Shown here piece after piece: positions 52,385 to 62,060 of a DNA stretch of 64,000 nt. Within the stretch, counting starts at the first letter, position 1; each line of letters begins with the position of its first letter. The stretch is from CBDDLJ01 sp965230635. GTDB taxonomy: Bacteria > Pseudomonadota > Gammaproteobacteria > UBA1113. The translations under genes were made by a program, and so were the position numbers. The stretch spans positions 1 through 64,000 of the forward strand of contig CBDDLJ010000010.1 in NCBI GenBank assembly GCA_965230635.1, in the 5' to 3' direction. The notes under the pieces were generated by a model. The model saw only the letters and a program-made list of their open reading frames with translations, made no database searches and was not told the DNA's origin.

Positions 52385-52825
52385 ATGACAATAATAAAGC
52401 GTTCGGCAGTTGTCCCTCATTTGGCAGCTGAAATGTATGACCTCGTTGATAATATTGAAGCTTATCCTGAATTCTTGCAGTGGTGTGTGTCAAGTGAGGT
52501 ACTATTTCGTACAGAAGATGAGGTGCGTGCAACTTTATGTATGGCTAAAGGTAGATTGCGCAAATCATTTACAACTTGTAATCGTCTACAAAAGAATAAA
52601 ATGATAGAAGTTAGGTTAATCTCAGGTCCTTTTAAGCATTTGGAAGGGTTTTGGCGTTTTGAAAATGTCGGAGAAGGCAAGTCTAGCGTATCATTAGATT
52701 TGGAATTTGAGTTTGTTAACAAGTTGATGAGCTTAGCAATAGGGCCTATTTTTCACCAAGTAGCCAATAAATTGGTGGATAATTTTATCCGCCGGGCAAA
52801 TCAAATTTATGGAAATCGTCATTAA
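52385..52825 (+). CDS. ratA: RatA-type START/SRPBCC protein
   Basis: A 146-residue Coq10/RatA-family protein: SAVVPHLAAEMYDLVDNIEA, YPEFLQWC, FEFVNKLMSLAIGPIFHQVA. In E. coli RatA was reported to inhibit 70S formation, and relatives carry ubiquinone, so the physiological role is uncertain. It is next to smpB and rnfH, the usual gammaproteobacterial order, and overlaps rnfH by 17 bases. Confidence 0.9.
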   Translation: MTIIKRSAVVPHLAAEMYDLVDNIEAYPEFLQWCVSSEVLFRTEDEVRATLCMAKGRLRKSFTTCNRLQKNKMIEVRLISGPFKHLEGFWRFENVGEGKSSVSLDLEFEFVNKLMSLAIGPIFHQVANKLVDNFIRRANQIYGNRH

Positions 52826-53099
52826 TATGCAAGTAGAAGTGATTTATGCATTGCCAGAGCAACAAGAGCTAATTTTAGTCGATGTTGCCGAAGATGCTAC
52901 GGTTGAACAAGCAATTTTGCAGTCAGGAATTTTAAAACGATTTCCAGAGATCGACTTGAAAACAGCAAAGATAGGGATTTTTAGTCAAAAGGCGACATTG
53001 AATGATAAACTACATGAGCACGATCGCGTTGAAATTTATCGACCGTTAAAAATCGATCCTAAAAAAGCGCGCCGGGTAAGAATGAAGGTCAATAATTAA
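52809..53099 (+). CDS. rnfH: RnfH-family ubiquitin-like protein
   Basis: A 96-residue RnfH (beta-grasp fold): VEVIYALPEQQELILVDVAE, and the C-terminal HDRVEIYRPLKIDPKKARR. Function is not established in the family. Two ATGs are possible, 52809 (overlapping ratA) and 52827 (two bases after its stop); neither has a clear binding site. The stop overlaps the stop of convergent bamE in TTAA. Confidence 0.9.
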   Translation: MEIVINMQVEVIYALPEQQELILVDVAEDATVEQAILQSGILKRFPEIDLKTAKIGIFSQKATLNDKLHEHDRVEIYRPLKIDPKKARRVRMKVNN

Positions 53100-53428
53100 G
53101 CAAGCTTGCTCTCTTTGGATTCAGCGATATCAGTTAATTGATTATCATCAAAATACAAGGTTAAGTATTTTTTATACATGATGTCACTGCCCTTTGGTTG
53201 AAACGTGTGCACATAATCCCAGCTATCCTGGATGAAAATCGATTCCAAAATCGAATTGCCCATAATATAAGCTACTTGTTGTTTTGACATGCCAATTTTT
53301 AATTTTGCAATATTTTCAGGTGTATAAACATTACCTTGTTCAATACTTGGCCTATATGCAGACATGATACTACAACCAAATAAGCCAGCCGCTAGTAACA
53401 AAATTGTTAAAACTTTTCCTAGTTTCAT
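53096..53428 (-). CDS. bamE: Outer membrane protein assembly factor BamE
   Basis: A 110-residue lipoprotein of the BAM complex. The signal peptide MKLGKVLTILLLAAGLFGC ends in a lipobox with Cys19. The mature part has NIAKLKIGMSKQQVAYIMGN and SWDYVHTFQPKG, the SmpA/OmlA signature. Divergent from fur; its stop codon overlaps that of rnfH on the opposite strand. Confidence 0.94.
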   Translation of the reverse strand: MKLGKVLTILLLAAGLFGCSIMSAYRPSIEQGNVYTPENIAKLKIGMSKQQVAYIMGNSILESIFIQDSWDYVHTFQPKGSDIMYKKYLTLYFDDNQLTDIAESKESKLA

Positions 53429-53575
53429 TATTTCACTTCCTAAAATCCGAGGCCAATGATACTCTATTTCTAATTATTCAGCAAAGCCATGATTGATCAA
53501 AAAAATAACAGTTCAGAGGAAAAATGAATAGTTACCCATTTTGCAATTGTATCCAAGTCAGTTTAGGAGGTTACG

Positions 53576-54016
53576 ATGGAAAAGGATGAGCAGCTCAACA
53601 AAGATATACGAGATGCTGGCTTGAAGGTTACCTTACCTCGAATAAAAATTTTACAGATTTTAGAAACTAATGAAAAACGCCATTTGAGTGCAGAAGAAGT
53701 GTATCGGAAGTTATTAGAGGCAAACGAAGATGTTGGTTTAGCGACAGTTTACCGTGTGTTGACACAATTTGAATCAGCTAACTTAGTCACTCGCCACAAT
53801 TTTGAAGGTGATCACTCAGTGTTCGAATTGAACCATGGTGACCATCATGATCATATAGTTTGTGTTGAATGTGGACAGGTCGTTGAATTTGTTGATGATG
53901 TCATAGAGCAGCGCCAAGAAGAAATAGCCCGGGCCAATGGTTTTACAATATCAGATCACTCTTTAATTTTGTATGGCGTATGCAGCAAAGAACATTGCAG
54001 TAGCAAACAGAAGTAA
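53576..54016 (+). CDS. fur: Ferric uptake regulator Fur
   Basis: A 146-residue Fur with winged-helix DNA-binding domain (GLKVTLPRIKILQILETNEK, HLSAEEVYRKL, GLATVYRVLTQFE) and metal-binding part NHGDHHDHIVCVECGQVVEF, plus C-terminal Cys residues (GVCSKEHC). AGGAGG lies six bases before the ATG. The gene ends exactly one base before the convergent ribE stop. Confidence 0.96.
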   Translation: MEKDEQLNKDIRDAGLKVTLPRIKILQILETNEKRHLSAEEVYRKLLEANEDVGLATVYRVLTQFESANLVTRHNFEGDHSVFELNHGDHHDHIVCVECGQVVEFVDDVIEQRQEEIARANGFTISDHSLILYGVCSKEHCSSKQK

Positions 54017-54634
54017 TTATTTTTCCCTATCTTTCATCATCCGCTCTATTGTATCGACAATCGCTTGTGTTTGCGTATCTATTTCGATATTCATCAAATC
54101 GCCAGGCTTTTTTAAAGCGAAATGAGTAACTTGCAACGTTTCAGGAATTAAGTGTACATTGAAGGTATTGTTGGTGCGATTGACATCAACCACTGTTAAG
54201 CTAACGCCAGCTAGCGCAATATAGCCCTTAGGGAAAATGTAGTTAATCCATGGTTGCTCCGCTTGTAGTGAAAGAATATAGTTATTCTCGGGCTGCTCAA
54301 TAGCAACTAGGGTAGCTATACTGTGGATATGACCAGATATCAGGTGTCCGCCGATTTCATCACCAATGCGAGCAGAGCGCTCTAAGTGAATTTTATTGCC
54401 AACATCAAGTTTACCTAGTGTTGTGCGGGATAAGGTTTCTGCAATCACATCAAAATCAATGGTATTTGCGGTAAAATTAACAACTGTTAAGCAAGTGCCG
54501 TCAACAGCAATGCTGGCACCTGGTTGTAATTGTTGTGTGAAGCCTTCCGTGGTTTCTACCGTTAAACGAAATAGCTTAGTTTCTTTTATGATTGAAGCAA
54601 TAGAGCCACATGATTGGATAATACCTGTAAACAT
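54017..54634 (-). CDS. ribE: Riboflavin synthase alpha chain
   Basis: 205 residues, two similar lumazine-binding domains: MFTGIIQSCGSI at the start, AVDGTCLTVV (domain 1) and GVSLTVVDV with LIPETLQVTHF (domain 2), HLISGHIHSIA between. It dismutates 6,7-dimethyl-8-ribityllumazine to riboflavin. No FMN riboswitch is visible upstream. Other rib genes are not in the window. Confidence 0.95.
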   Translation of the reverse strand: MFTGIIQSCGSIASIIKETKLFRLTVETTEGFTQQLQPGASIAVDGTCLTVVNFTANTIDFDVIAETLSRTTLGKLDVGNKIHLERSARIGDEIGGHLISGHIHSIATLVAIEQPENNYILSLQAEQPWINYIFPKGYIALAGVSLTVVDVNRTNNTFNVHLIPETLQVTHFALKKPGDLMNIEIDTQTQAIVDTIERMMKDREK

Positions 54635-54689
54635 AAAACAGTAACCTTATTCATACGTTATTTGTTTGTCATACTCGCTTGCCAGTTGT

Positions 54690-56360
54690 TTATTCACTGG
54701 TGATTAGTAATTCTTGTGCATGGGCAAGGGTTTGTTGTGTGATTTTAACTCCACCAATCATGCGTGCAATTTCATTAATGCGTTGTTCATTTGACAGTAA
54801 TGTCAATTTTGACATGGTTTGTTTAGCTTCTTTGTATTTCTCAATTTTAACTTGTTGTTGTCCTTGAGCGGCCACTTGGCCGAGATGGGTGATACAAAGA
54901 ATTTGCGTGGTTTTGCCTAATTGTCGTAATAATTTGCCTACAATTTCTGCTGTGGCACCGCCTATGCCGACATCGACCTCATCAAAAATCAAGGTGGGGG
55001 TGTTATCACATTGAGCGGTAATCACTTGAATAGCCAAACTTATTCGAGATAACTCACCACCTGAAGCAACTTTCGCTAAACTTTGCAAGGGCTGTCCAGG
55101 ATTGGTCGTGGTTTGAAATTCGACTTGATCGATTCCATACGCGTGTGGATTGTCATGGTTTGTTTCAACAAGGATACGAAGTTTACCTTCAGGCATGCCA
55201 AGCATTTGCATACTTTTTGTGATTTGCTTCTCTAATTTATTGGCGGCTTTTTGTCGCTGTTGGCTAAGTTTTTTTGCTGCATCCATGAAATGTTGCCGTA
55301 GCGTTTTTTCTTGTGCTTTTAGCAAATCCATATTTTGATTTTTTTGCATTAATTTATCACGCTTTGTATTGATCTGCTGTTGCAGTTCAATTAAATTTTC
55401 AGGCGATGTTTGATATTTTCTGCTAATGTCATACAGCTGCTTTAAGCGTTGATCTGTTTGTTGTAAGCGGTCAGAGTCGATTGAAATAGAGGAAGAAACT
55501 TGCTTGATTTCGCTAATAGCTTCTTCCACATGGATCAAGGCATTAGTAAGACATTCATAGCAACTATCAATTGATTGGTGAAAATTTTGTACTGACTGTA
55601 GTGCTGCTTGTGCTTGATTGAGCAAATGAACAACTGAGATATCTGGGTTGTCAGACAAGCAATCAAGACTGCATTGTAATTGCTGTAACAATTGCTCTGC
55701 ATGGGCTAATTGCTTTTGTTCTTGATTTAATTGCTCCCATTCACCGTCTGCTAAATTAAGTGCCGCCAGCTCTTCCGCTTGGTACGTTAATAAGCTTTGT
55801 TCTGATAAATGATCGCTGTTGCCTTGTAACAAGTCATGAATATTTCTTTTTACTTGTTGCCATTCTTGAAAAGCATGTTGTACAGTGGTTAGCAAAGACT
55901 GGTTTTGCAAGAAACGATCAATAATCAGACGTTGCTCATCTTTACGAATGAGTGCATGGTGTTGATGTTGACCGTGTATTTGTACAAGTAATAAAGCTAG
56001 ATCGCGTAATTGTTGTAATGTAACAGAGCTACCATTAATGAAAGCACGCGAGCGCCCTTCGCGTAAAATTAAACGACGGATAATGCATTCATCATCATCG
56101 ATATCAATCATATTTTCTTGCAACCAGTTTTTTGCGAGAGGAATATGTTTAACATTAAAAATTAAGTTGATTTCACAGCGGTTTGTACCAGCACGAATTA
56201 ATTTGGGATCAGCACGTTCACCTAGTGCAATATCTAGTGCATCAATGACAATGGATTTTCCAGCTCCGGTTTCTCCAGTAATGGCTGTCATGCCAGTAGG
56301 CAGACTTAGCTCTAAATTGTTTATTATGGCAAAATTGCTGATGCTAATTTGGTTGAGCAT
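54690..56360 (-). CDS. recN: DNA repair protein RecN
   Basis: A 556-residue SMC-like ATPase for double-strand break repair. Walker A is MTAITGETGAGKSIVIDALD near the N-terminus. A long coiled coil (about 160-390) follows, then VASGGELSRISLAIQVITAQ (signature) and TLIFDEVDVGIGG (Walker B). The start MLNQISISNFAIINN at 56360 is the family N-terminus; an ATG at 56375 lies inside nadK. It begins two bases past the nadK stop on the same strand, so the two form an operon. Confidence 0.95.
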   Translation of the reverse strand: MLNQISISNFAIINNLELSLPTGMTAITGETGAGKSIVIDALDIALGERADPKLIRAGTNRCEINLIFNVKHIPLAKNWLQENMIDIDDDECIIRRLILREGRSRAFINGSSVTLQQLRDLALLLVQIHGQHQHHALIRKDEQRLIIDRFLQNQSLLTTVQHAFQEWQQVKRNIHDLLQGNSDHLSEQSLLTYQAEELAALNLADGEWEQLNQEQKQLAHAEQLLQQLQCSLDCLSDNPDISVVHLLNQAQAALQSVQNFHQSIDSCYECLTNALIHVEEAISEIKQVSSSISIDSDRLQQTDQRLKQLYDISRKYQTSPENLIELQQQINTKRDKLMQKNQNMDLLKAQEKTLRQHFMDAAKKLSQQRQKAANKLEKQITKSMQMLGMPEGKLRILVETNHDNPHAYGIDQVEFQTTTNPGQPLQSLAKVASGGELSRISLAIQVITAQCDNTPTLIFDEVDVGIGGATAEIVGKLLRQLGKTTQILCITHLGQVAAQGQQQVKIEKYKEAKQTMSKLTLLSNEQRINEIARMIGGVKITQQTLAHAQELLITSE

Positions 56361-56361
56361 T

Positions 56362-57240
56362 TTATAGTTTCCCACCCCAATTCAGTTTGCTGCGCAAGTT
56401 ATCGAAGTAATTGTAATTTTTTGGGTGTAATAAAAGTAACTTTTGTGTGACCTTTGCAATCGATACACTACTGCCTGGGGGAATTTTGACCATATCCAAT
56501 CCATCGCAGCGGATAGATGCATGGGCTTTATTTTCTAATGAAATATTGATTTCTGCACCCAGTTGGGCAGGCACAATGACTGGGCGATTCGACAAAGTAT
56601 GTGAAAACATTGAGAGCAGTAAATAAGCATCTAAACCAGGATGTAGAATAGGGCCACCACCTGAAAGTGCATAAGCAGTCGAACCAGTTGGTGTTGCGGC
56701 AATTAAACCATCAGCGTGTTCCCTGGCAATACAGTGGTTATCAACATAGATATCAAAGATCAACATGCTGGGGATATCACCTTGTTTGATCACGATATCA
56801 TTCGTGGCATATTCTTGATAAATAATGTTTCCTTCATGTTTTACTTGCGCTTGCAAGCGTAACCGCTCTTCTAAGACATAATGTCCTGCTAAAATGGATG
56901 TTAATGGTTTTTCTAAATCAACCGGTGTTAAATCAGCGAGAAACCCTAGGCGTCCACGGTTAATGCCTAAAATTGGAACATTGAAAGCAAATGCGCTACG
57001 TGCTGCGTTTAACAACGAGCCATCACCTCCAATGACAATAAGTAAATCACATTTATCACCAAAATCTTTTAAATCATGTGTTTGACTGGAACAATTTTTA
57101 AGGAAACTAGCCGTTTTGCTTTCCAGTCTAATAGTGACATTTAGTTGATTTAAGATGTTGTATACGTTGTTAATGGTTTCTGAGATATTGGGGATATCAC
57201 ATTTGCCGATTAAGCCAATATTTTTGAATGTCGATTGCAT
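56362..57240 (-). CDS. nadK: NAD kinase
   Basis: A 292-residue NAD kinase making NADP. Conserved GGDGSLLNAAR, GINRGRLGFLADL, EYATNDIVIK and TPTGSTAYALSGGGPI are all present. It is transcribed divergently from grpE and followed by recN. Confidence 0.95.
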   Translation of the reverse strand: MQSTFKNIGLIGKCDIPNISETINNVYNILNQLNVTIRLESKTASFLKNCSSQTHDLKDFGDKCDLLIVIGGDGSLLNAARSAFAFNVPILGINRGRLGFLADLTPVDLEKPLTSILAGHYVLEERLRLQAQVKHEGNIIYQEYATNDIVIKQGDIPSMLIFDIYVDNHCIAREHADGLIAATPTGSTAYALSGGGPILHPGLDAYLLLSMFSHTLSNRPVIVPAQLGAEINISLENKAHASIRCDGLDMVKIPPGSSVSIAKVTQKLLLLHPKNYNYFDNLRSKLNWGGKL

Positions 57241-57330
57241 AAATATCCTTACAACAGGATTGCCATGAAATTAAACTAATTGTTAAATGATAACGTGTGT
57301 TATGGTAAATAGCCAATCCGGCTAGCATTG

Positions 57331-57358
57331 CTTGAAAATTAGAAATTTATCCCCATCT
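57331..57358 (+). promoter_or_regulatory. grpE: Sigma-32 heat-shock promoter of grpE
   Basis: CTTGAAA (57331-57337), 13 bases, CCCCATCT (57351-57358): an exact match to the RpoH consensus CTTGAAA-N13/14-CCCCATnT. The start would be at about 57365, with a 33-base leader containing GAGGAGG-like ATGAGGAGG. Confidence 0.85.
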
Positions 57359-57397
57359 CTGACAAAATAGTCAATAGGAAGTCATGAGGAGGTTTGT

Positions 57398-58030
57398 ATG
57401 GCAGAAGAAGCAGAGCATGGTAAAACTGTGCAATCCGCAACAGAACAAGAAGAGAACAGTGAGGCAAATAACGAATCATCTACGACAAAATTAGCGGATG
57501 CGTTAGGGGTTAAAAAGGTCAAAAAATCGGCTGATATAGAAAAGTTAGAAGAAAAAATTAATTATTTGCAACTCGAGGTTGAAAAGCGATCAGCACAAGC
57601 AGAAGAGTACAAAGAACAACGATTACACGCATTAGCCGATGTTGAAAATATGCGTCGTAAAGCATTACGAGATATTGATAATGCACGAAAATTTGCCTTA
57701 GAAAAATTTGTCGTTGAATTATTACCCGTGTTGGACAGTATAGAACATGCCCGCCAGGCAGTAGAAAAAGCCGAAGGCGATAGTCAGTTGATGCTAGAGG
57801 GTATTTTACTAACAGAAAAAATGTTCTTGGATACTGTGCAAAAATTTAACGTGGAGCAAATTAATCCAATTGGAGAACTTTTTAACTCGGATCAGCAAGA
57901 AGCGTTGTCGTTACAGCCATCCAAGGATGTGGAACCTAACACAGTATTAACGGTAGTACAAAAGGGGTACTTGCTAAATGGTCGCGTGATCAGGGCTGCG
58001 CGGGTGATTGTTGCAAAAGAAGAGGGTTAA
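57398..58030 (+). CDS. grpE: Nucleotide exchange factor GrpE
   Basis: A 210-residue GrpE. An acidic, disordered N-terminus (about 50 residues) leads into the long dimeric coiled coil (EKINYLQLEVEKRSAQAEEY ... ALADVENMRRKALRDIDNAR) and a beta-rich head (NTVLTVVQKGYLLNGRVIRA). It releases ADP from DnaK. The order grpE-dnaK-dnaJ is complete here. Confidence 0.95.
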   Translation: MAEEAEHGKTVQSATEQEENSEANNESSTTKLADALGVKKVKKSADIEKLEEKINYLQLEVEKRSAQAEEYKEQRLHALADVENMRRKALRDIDNARKFALEKFVVELLPVLDSIEHARQAVEKAEGDSQLMLEGILLTEKMFLDTVQKFNVEQINPIGELFNSDQQEALSLQPSKDVEPNTVLTVVQKGYLLNGRVIRAARVIVAKEEG

Positions 58031-58045
58031 TTTAACGCTTTATAT

Positions 58046-58073
58046 ATTGAAAATGGATTTAAAGTCCCTATTT
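58046..58073 (+). promoter_or_regulatory. dnaK: Sigma-32-like promoter of dnaK
   Basis: ATTGAAA (58046-58052), 13 bases, CCCTATTT (58066-58073). It deviates from the RpoH consensus at one base in each half. The leader to dnaK would be about 195 bases, long for this gene, so an additional nearer promoter cannot be excluded. Confidence 0.65.
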
Positions 58074-58276
58074 ATGTAAATAACCAGTAATTATTTAGCA
58101 TCATTAGCATAGATAATGAATGTTCCTATGTGGCAAAAAAAATGCCATTTATACGGCCGCATGTGCATTGCTAAGTCAAACCTTGCGGTGAGATTAACAA
58201 AAGTTGGACATTCCGAGATAGCGAGCTGAGTAGTTACAATAACGATATAGAATTAACTAGTTATGGAGTAATACTT

Positions 58277-60241
58277 ATGTCAACTCAAAGAAATACATGT
58301 ATTGGTATTGACCTAGGAACGACAAATTCCTGTGTTGCAGTGATGGAAGGCAAAGAAGCCAAAGTAATTGAAAATGCTGAAGGCGATCGCACAACACCAT
58401 CCATTGTCGCTTTCATCGATGGTGAAAAAAAGGTGGGTATTACCGCAAAACGGGGTGCTGTAACTCACCCAAAAGAAACGTTATTTGCTATTAAGCGTTT
58501 AATTGGACGTAAGTTTACAGATGACATTGTCCAAAAAGATATTAAAATGGTGCCTTTCAGTATCGTTGCTGCGGATAATGGTGATGCTTGGGTAGAAGCA
58601 GAGGGTGGAAAAAAAGCACCGCAGGAAGTATCAGCACAAATTTTAATGAAAATGAAGAAGACAGCCGAAGATTACTTGGGTTATCCGGTAACAGATGCTG
58701 TGATCACTGTGCCTGCTTATTTTAACGATTCTCAACGCCAAGCGACCAAAGATGCTGGCCGTATTGCTGGTTTAGAAGTTAAGCGTATTATCAATGAGCC
58801 TACTGCAGCTGCGCTGGCTTACGGCATGGATAAAAAAAGAGGTGACTCTATTATTGCTGTTTATGACTTGGGTGGTGGAACGTTTGATATTTCCATTATT
58901 GAAATTGCTGAAGTTGATGGCGAGCATCAATTTGAAGTACTAGCAACGAATGGTAATACTTTCCTCGGTGGAGAAGATTTTGATTTGCGTTTGATTGAAT
59001 ATCTTTCAGAAGAATTCAAAAAAGATAATGGTATTGATTTACATAGTGATCCGCTAGCATTACAACGATTAAAAGAAGCGGCAGAAAAAGCGAAAATTGA
59101 ACTGTCATCAGCTCAGCAAACCGATGTGAATTTGCCTTATATTACTGCTGACTCAACCGGTCCAAAACATTTAAATATCAAATTAACTCGAGCCAAACTA
59201 GAATCTTTAGTGGAAGAGTTAGTTAACCAAACATTGGAGCCTGTAAAGTTGGCGATGAAAGATGCCGGTAAATCAGTATCTGATATTACTGACGTGATTC
59301 TTGTTGGTGGACAAACCCGCATGCCGAAAGTACAAGAAGTTGTGAAAAACTTTTTTGGAAAAGAAGCACGCAAAGATGTTAACCCAGATGAAGCGGTTGC
59401 TGTTGGTGCTGCTATTCAGGGTGCCGTATTGTCCGGTGATGTAAAAGATATTTTGTTATTAGATGTAACACCGCTATCGCTAGGGATTGAGACCATGGGT
59501 GGTGTGATGACAAAATTAATTGACAAAAATACTACGATCCCAACAAAAGCAACCCAAATATTTTCGACAGCAGATGATAACCAAACGGCAGTAACAGTTC
59601 ATGTGTTACAAGGAGAGCGAGAAATGGCTTCAGCGAATAAATCGCTAGGTCGATTTGACTTGGCAAATATTCCAGCAGCTCCACGTGGTACGCCACAAAT
59701 TGAAGTAAAACTTGATATCGATGCCAATGGTATATTGCATGTTTCGGCTACAGATAAAGCCACGGGTAAACAGCAGTCTATTGTAATTAAAGCGGCCAGT
59801 GGGTTGTCAGAAGATGAAATCCAGAGAATGGTTGATGACGCTGAGAGCCATGCGGAAGAAGATAAAGCCTTCCATGAATTGGTTGCAGCACGTAATCAGG
59901 CGGATAGTTTGATTCACTCTACAGAAAAAGCAGTGAAAGAAGCTGGAGATAAAATTAATGATGAAGAAAAGTCACAGTTAGAGAAAGCGCTTTCTGAATT
60001 AAAAGCGGTGGCTAAAGGTGATAGTAAAGAAGAAATTGAGAAAAAAACAGAAGCATTAACAGAAGTATCTAGTAAGATGGCAGATCGTTTGTATAGTCAA
60101 CCAGGCGCTGAAGGTGCAGGGCAAGCAGCAGCAGGTGCTCAACAAGCACAAGACGCTACTCAAGCTGGCGAAAGCGCTAAAAATGAAGAAGTTGTTGATG
60201 CTGAATTTGAAGAAGTCAAAGAGGATGACAAATCGAAATAA
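58277..60241 (+). CDS. dnaK: Chaperone DnaK (Hsp70)
   Basis: 654 residues. ATPase motifs: GIDLGTTNSCVAVMEG, VYDLGGGTFDISIIEI, ILVGGQTRMPKVQEVV. Substrate-binding domain: LLLDVTPLSLGIETMGGVMT. The lid ends in an Ala/Gln-rich stretch and the acidic tail EEVKEDDKSK. Length and order are typical. Confidence 0.98.
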   Translation: MSTQRNTCIGIDLGTTNSCVAVMEGKEAKVIENAEGDRTTPSIVAFIDGEKKVGITAKRGAVTHPKETLFAIKRLIGRKFTDDIVQKDIKMVPFSIVAADNGDAWVEAEGGKKAPQEVSAQILMKMKKTAEDYLGYPVTDAVITVPAYFNDSQRQATKDAGRIAGLEVKRIINEPTAAALAYGMDKKRGDSIIAVYDLGGGTFDISIIEIAEVDGEHQFEVLATNGNTFLGGEDFDLRLIEYLSEEFKKDNGIDLHSDPLALQRLKEAAEKAKIELSSAQQTDVNLPYITADSTGPKHLNIKLTRAKLESLVEELVNQTLEPVKLAMKDAGKSVSDITDVILVGGQTRMPKVQEVVKNFFGKEARKDVNPDEAVAVGAAIQGAVLSGDVKDILLLDVTPLSLGIETMGGVMTKLIDKNTTIPTKATQIFSTADDNQTAVTVHVLQGEREMASANKSLGRFDLANIPAAPRGTPQIEVKLDIDANGILHVSATDKATGKQQSIVIKAASGLSEDEIQRMVDDAESHAEEDKAFHELVAARNQADSLIHSTEKAVKEAGDKINDEEKSQLEKALSELKAVAKGDSKEEIEKKTEALTEVSSKMADRLYSQPGAEGAGQAAAGAQQAQDATQAGESAKNEEVVDAEFEEVKEDDKSK

Positions 60242-60265
60242 GTATCAATGTGATAATATAGTGAT

Positions 60266-60295
60266 AAGCCTCAAGTACTTAAGTGCTTGAGGCTT
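60266..60295 (+). terminator. Hairpin between dnaK and dnaJ
   Basis: AAGCCTCAAG (60266-60275) and CTTGAGGCTT (60286-60295), a perfect 10-base stem with a 10-base loop, but only three Ts follow. It probably acts as a partial terminator that lowers dnaJ relative to dnaK, or as an mRNA-end stabiliser. Confidence 0.6.
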
Positions 60296-60318
60296 TCACG
60301 CTATTTAGGGTATAAAGA

Positions 60319-61455
60319 ATGTCAAAACGAGATTACTATGAAATTTTGGGTGTTGACCATCATGCGGATGAAGCAACGTTAAAAAAAGCGTATCGTCGCT
60401 TGGCCATGAAGTACCATCCTGATCGTAATCCAGATGATGCAGAAGCCGAAGCTAAGTTTAAAGAAGCAAAAGAAGCCTACGAAATTTTATCTGATGCAAA
60501 AAAACGTCAAGCCTATGATCAATTTGGCCATGCTGGTGTCGATCCCTCTATGGGTGGCATGGGTGGAGCTGGGGCTGGTGCAGGCGGATTCTCCGATGTT
60601 TTCGGTGATATTTTCGGTGATATTTTTGGCGGTGGCCAGACTAGAGGTGGTGGTAGTCATCGCCAACAAGGAGCTGATCTGCGTGTGAATTTACCCTTAT
60701 CGCTAGAAGAAGCTGTCCTGGGTTGTAACAAACAATTGCGAGTGCCAACCTATGTTGTCTGTAAAGAATGTAATGGTACGGGTGCTGAAAAAGGCTCAAA
60801 ACCGATTACTTGTCCTGATTGTGGTGGTGAAGGTCAAATTCGTATGCAGCAAGGTTTCTTTTCTATCCAACAAACGTGTCCGACTTGCCACGGTACAGGA
60901 AAAATCATTTCAACGCCATGTCGAGCTTGTCATGGTCAAGGCCGCGTTGAAGAAACAAAAACATTATCCGTAAAAATACCTGCAGGTGTTGATGATGGCG
61001 ATCGAATTCGTTTATCCGGTGAAGGGCAAGCAGGATTGCATGGCGGTGGTGCTGGGGACTTGTATGTACAAATCAGCTTAGAAGCTCATCCTATTTTTTC
61101 TCGTGATGGTAACGACTTGTCTTGTGAAATGCCGATTAGCTTTATCGTTGCTAGTTTAGGAGGTGAATTAGATGTACCAACACTGCAAGGTAAAGTGAAA
61201 TTAAAAATTCCAGGGGAAACGCAATCCGGCAAGTTATTCCGTTTGAGAGGTAAGGGTGTTAAGTCTGTTCGCTCCAGAACAACCGGTGATTTACTCTGCC
61301 GTGTCATTGTTGAAACCCCAGTTAATTTATCTAATGAACAAAAAGTGCATTTACAAAACTTTGAAAAATCTTTAGATGATGGACGCAATCATAGCCCACG
61401 TGAAAAGTCGTGGTTTGATAACGTTAAGAAGTTTTTTGATAATTTACGTAGTTAA
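60319..61455 (+). CDS. dnaJ: Co-chaperone DnaJ (Hsp40)
   Basis: 378 residues. J domain with HPD (MKYHPDRNPDD), a Gly/Phe-rich region, four zinc-binding CxxCxGxG motifs (CKECNGTG, CPDCGGEG, CPTCHGTG, CRACHGQG), and the C-terminal substrate domains. Length matches E. coli (376). It shares the dnaK transcript. Confidence 0.98.
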   Translation: MSKRDYYEILGVDHHADEATLKKAYRRLAMKYHPDRNPDDAEAEAKFKEAKEAYEILSDAKKRQAYDQFGHAGVDPSMGGMGGAGAGAGGFSDVFGDIFGDIFGGGQTRGGGSHRQQGADLRVNLPLSLEEAVLGCNKQLRVPTYVVCKECNGTGAEKGSKPITCPDCGGEGQIRMQQGFFSIQQTCPTCHGTGKIISTPCRACHGQGRVEETKTLSVKIPAGVDDGDRIRLSGEGQAGLHGGGAGDLYVQISLEAHPIFSRDGNDLSCEMPISFIVASLGGELDVPTLQGKVKLKIPGETQSGKLFRLRGKGVKSVRSRTTGDLLCRVIVETPVNLSNEQKVHLQNFEKSLDDGRNHSPREKSWFDNVKKFFDNLRS

Positions 61456-61646
61456 GGGCTTTATTGTGATAACGCCTTTCTCCTCAATAAAGACCATGAT
61501 TATTGTGGGAAGAAGGTTGCTGCCAACATAATGTTAGCTTAATTATTAGCAGTGATAGGCGCTTTTCATACTGTGCGTTAGCTATTGACGAATTGAATAA
61601 AAACAGTAATACTTATAGTATTATCTATCGTTTAAAGTGGTGAACT

Positions 61647-62060
61647 ATGGCAGAATTGATAAAAAAATCAAGCATTCCACAAACGGTGATGCCAGTCAGT
61701 ATTACCGTTACAGCATCAGCTGCTCAAAAAGTGTATAGTTTAATAAAAGAAGAGAATGATTCTTCATTAAAATTACGTGTGTACATCGAAGGGGGTGGTT
61801 GCTCCGGTTTTCAATATGGTTTTACTTTTGATGATACCATTAATGAAGGCGACATTATTATAAAAAAAGATATGGATGAAGACGAAGATGGTTCAAGTTC
61901 AGGAGCGCCTATTGTCAAATTTGTTATTGATCCCATGAGCTATCAATACTTAGTTGGGGCGGAAATTGATTATAAAGATGATCTAGAAGGCGAACGCTTC
62001 GTCATTCGAAATCCCAATGCTGCAACAACCTGTGGTTGTGGTTCTTCATTTTCTGTATAA
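61647..62060 (+). CDS. erpA: A-type iron-sulfur carrier ErpA
   Basis: A 137-residue A-type carrier: SITVTASAAQKVYSLI, EGGGCSGFQYGFTFDD with the first Cys, and TTCGCGSSF with the other two, ending in SV. E. coli ErpA has 114 residues; the extra length includes an acidic insertion (MDEDEDGSSSGAPIVKF, about residues 76-92). Its place next to anmK and an M23 peptidase is the usual one for erpA in gammaproteobacteria. Confidence 0.93.
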   Translation: MAELIKKSSIPQTVMPVSITVTASAAQKVYSLIKEENDSSLKLRVYIEGGGCSGFQYGFTFDDTINEGDIIIKKDMDEDEDGSSSGAPIVKFVIDPMSYQYLVGAEIDYKDDLEGERFVIRNPNAATTCGCGSSFSV

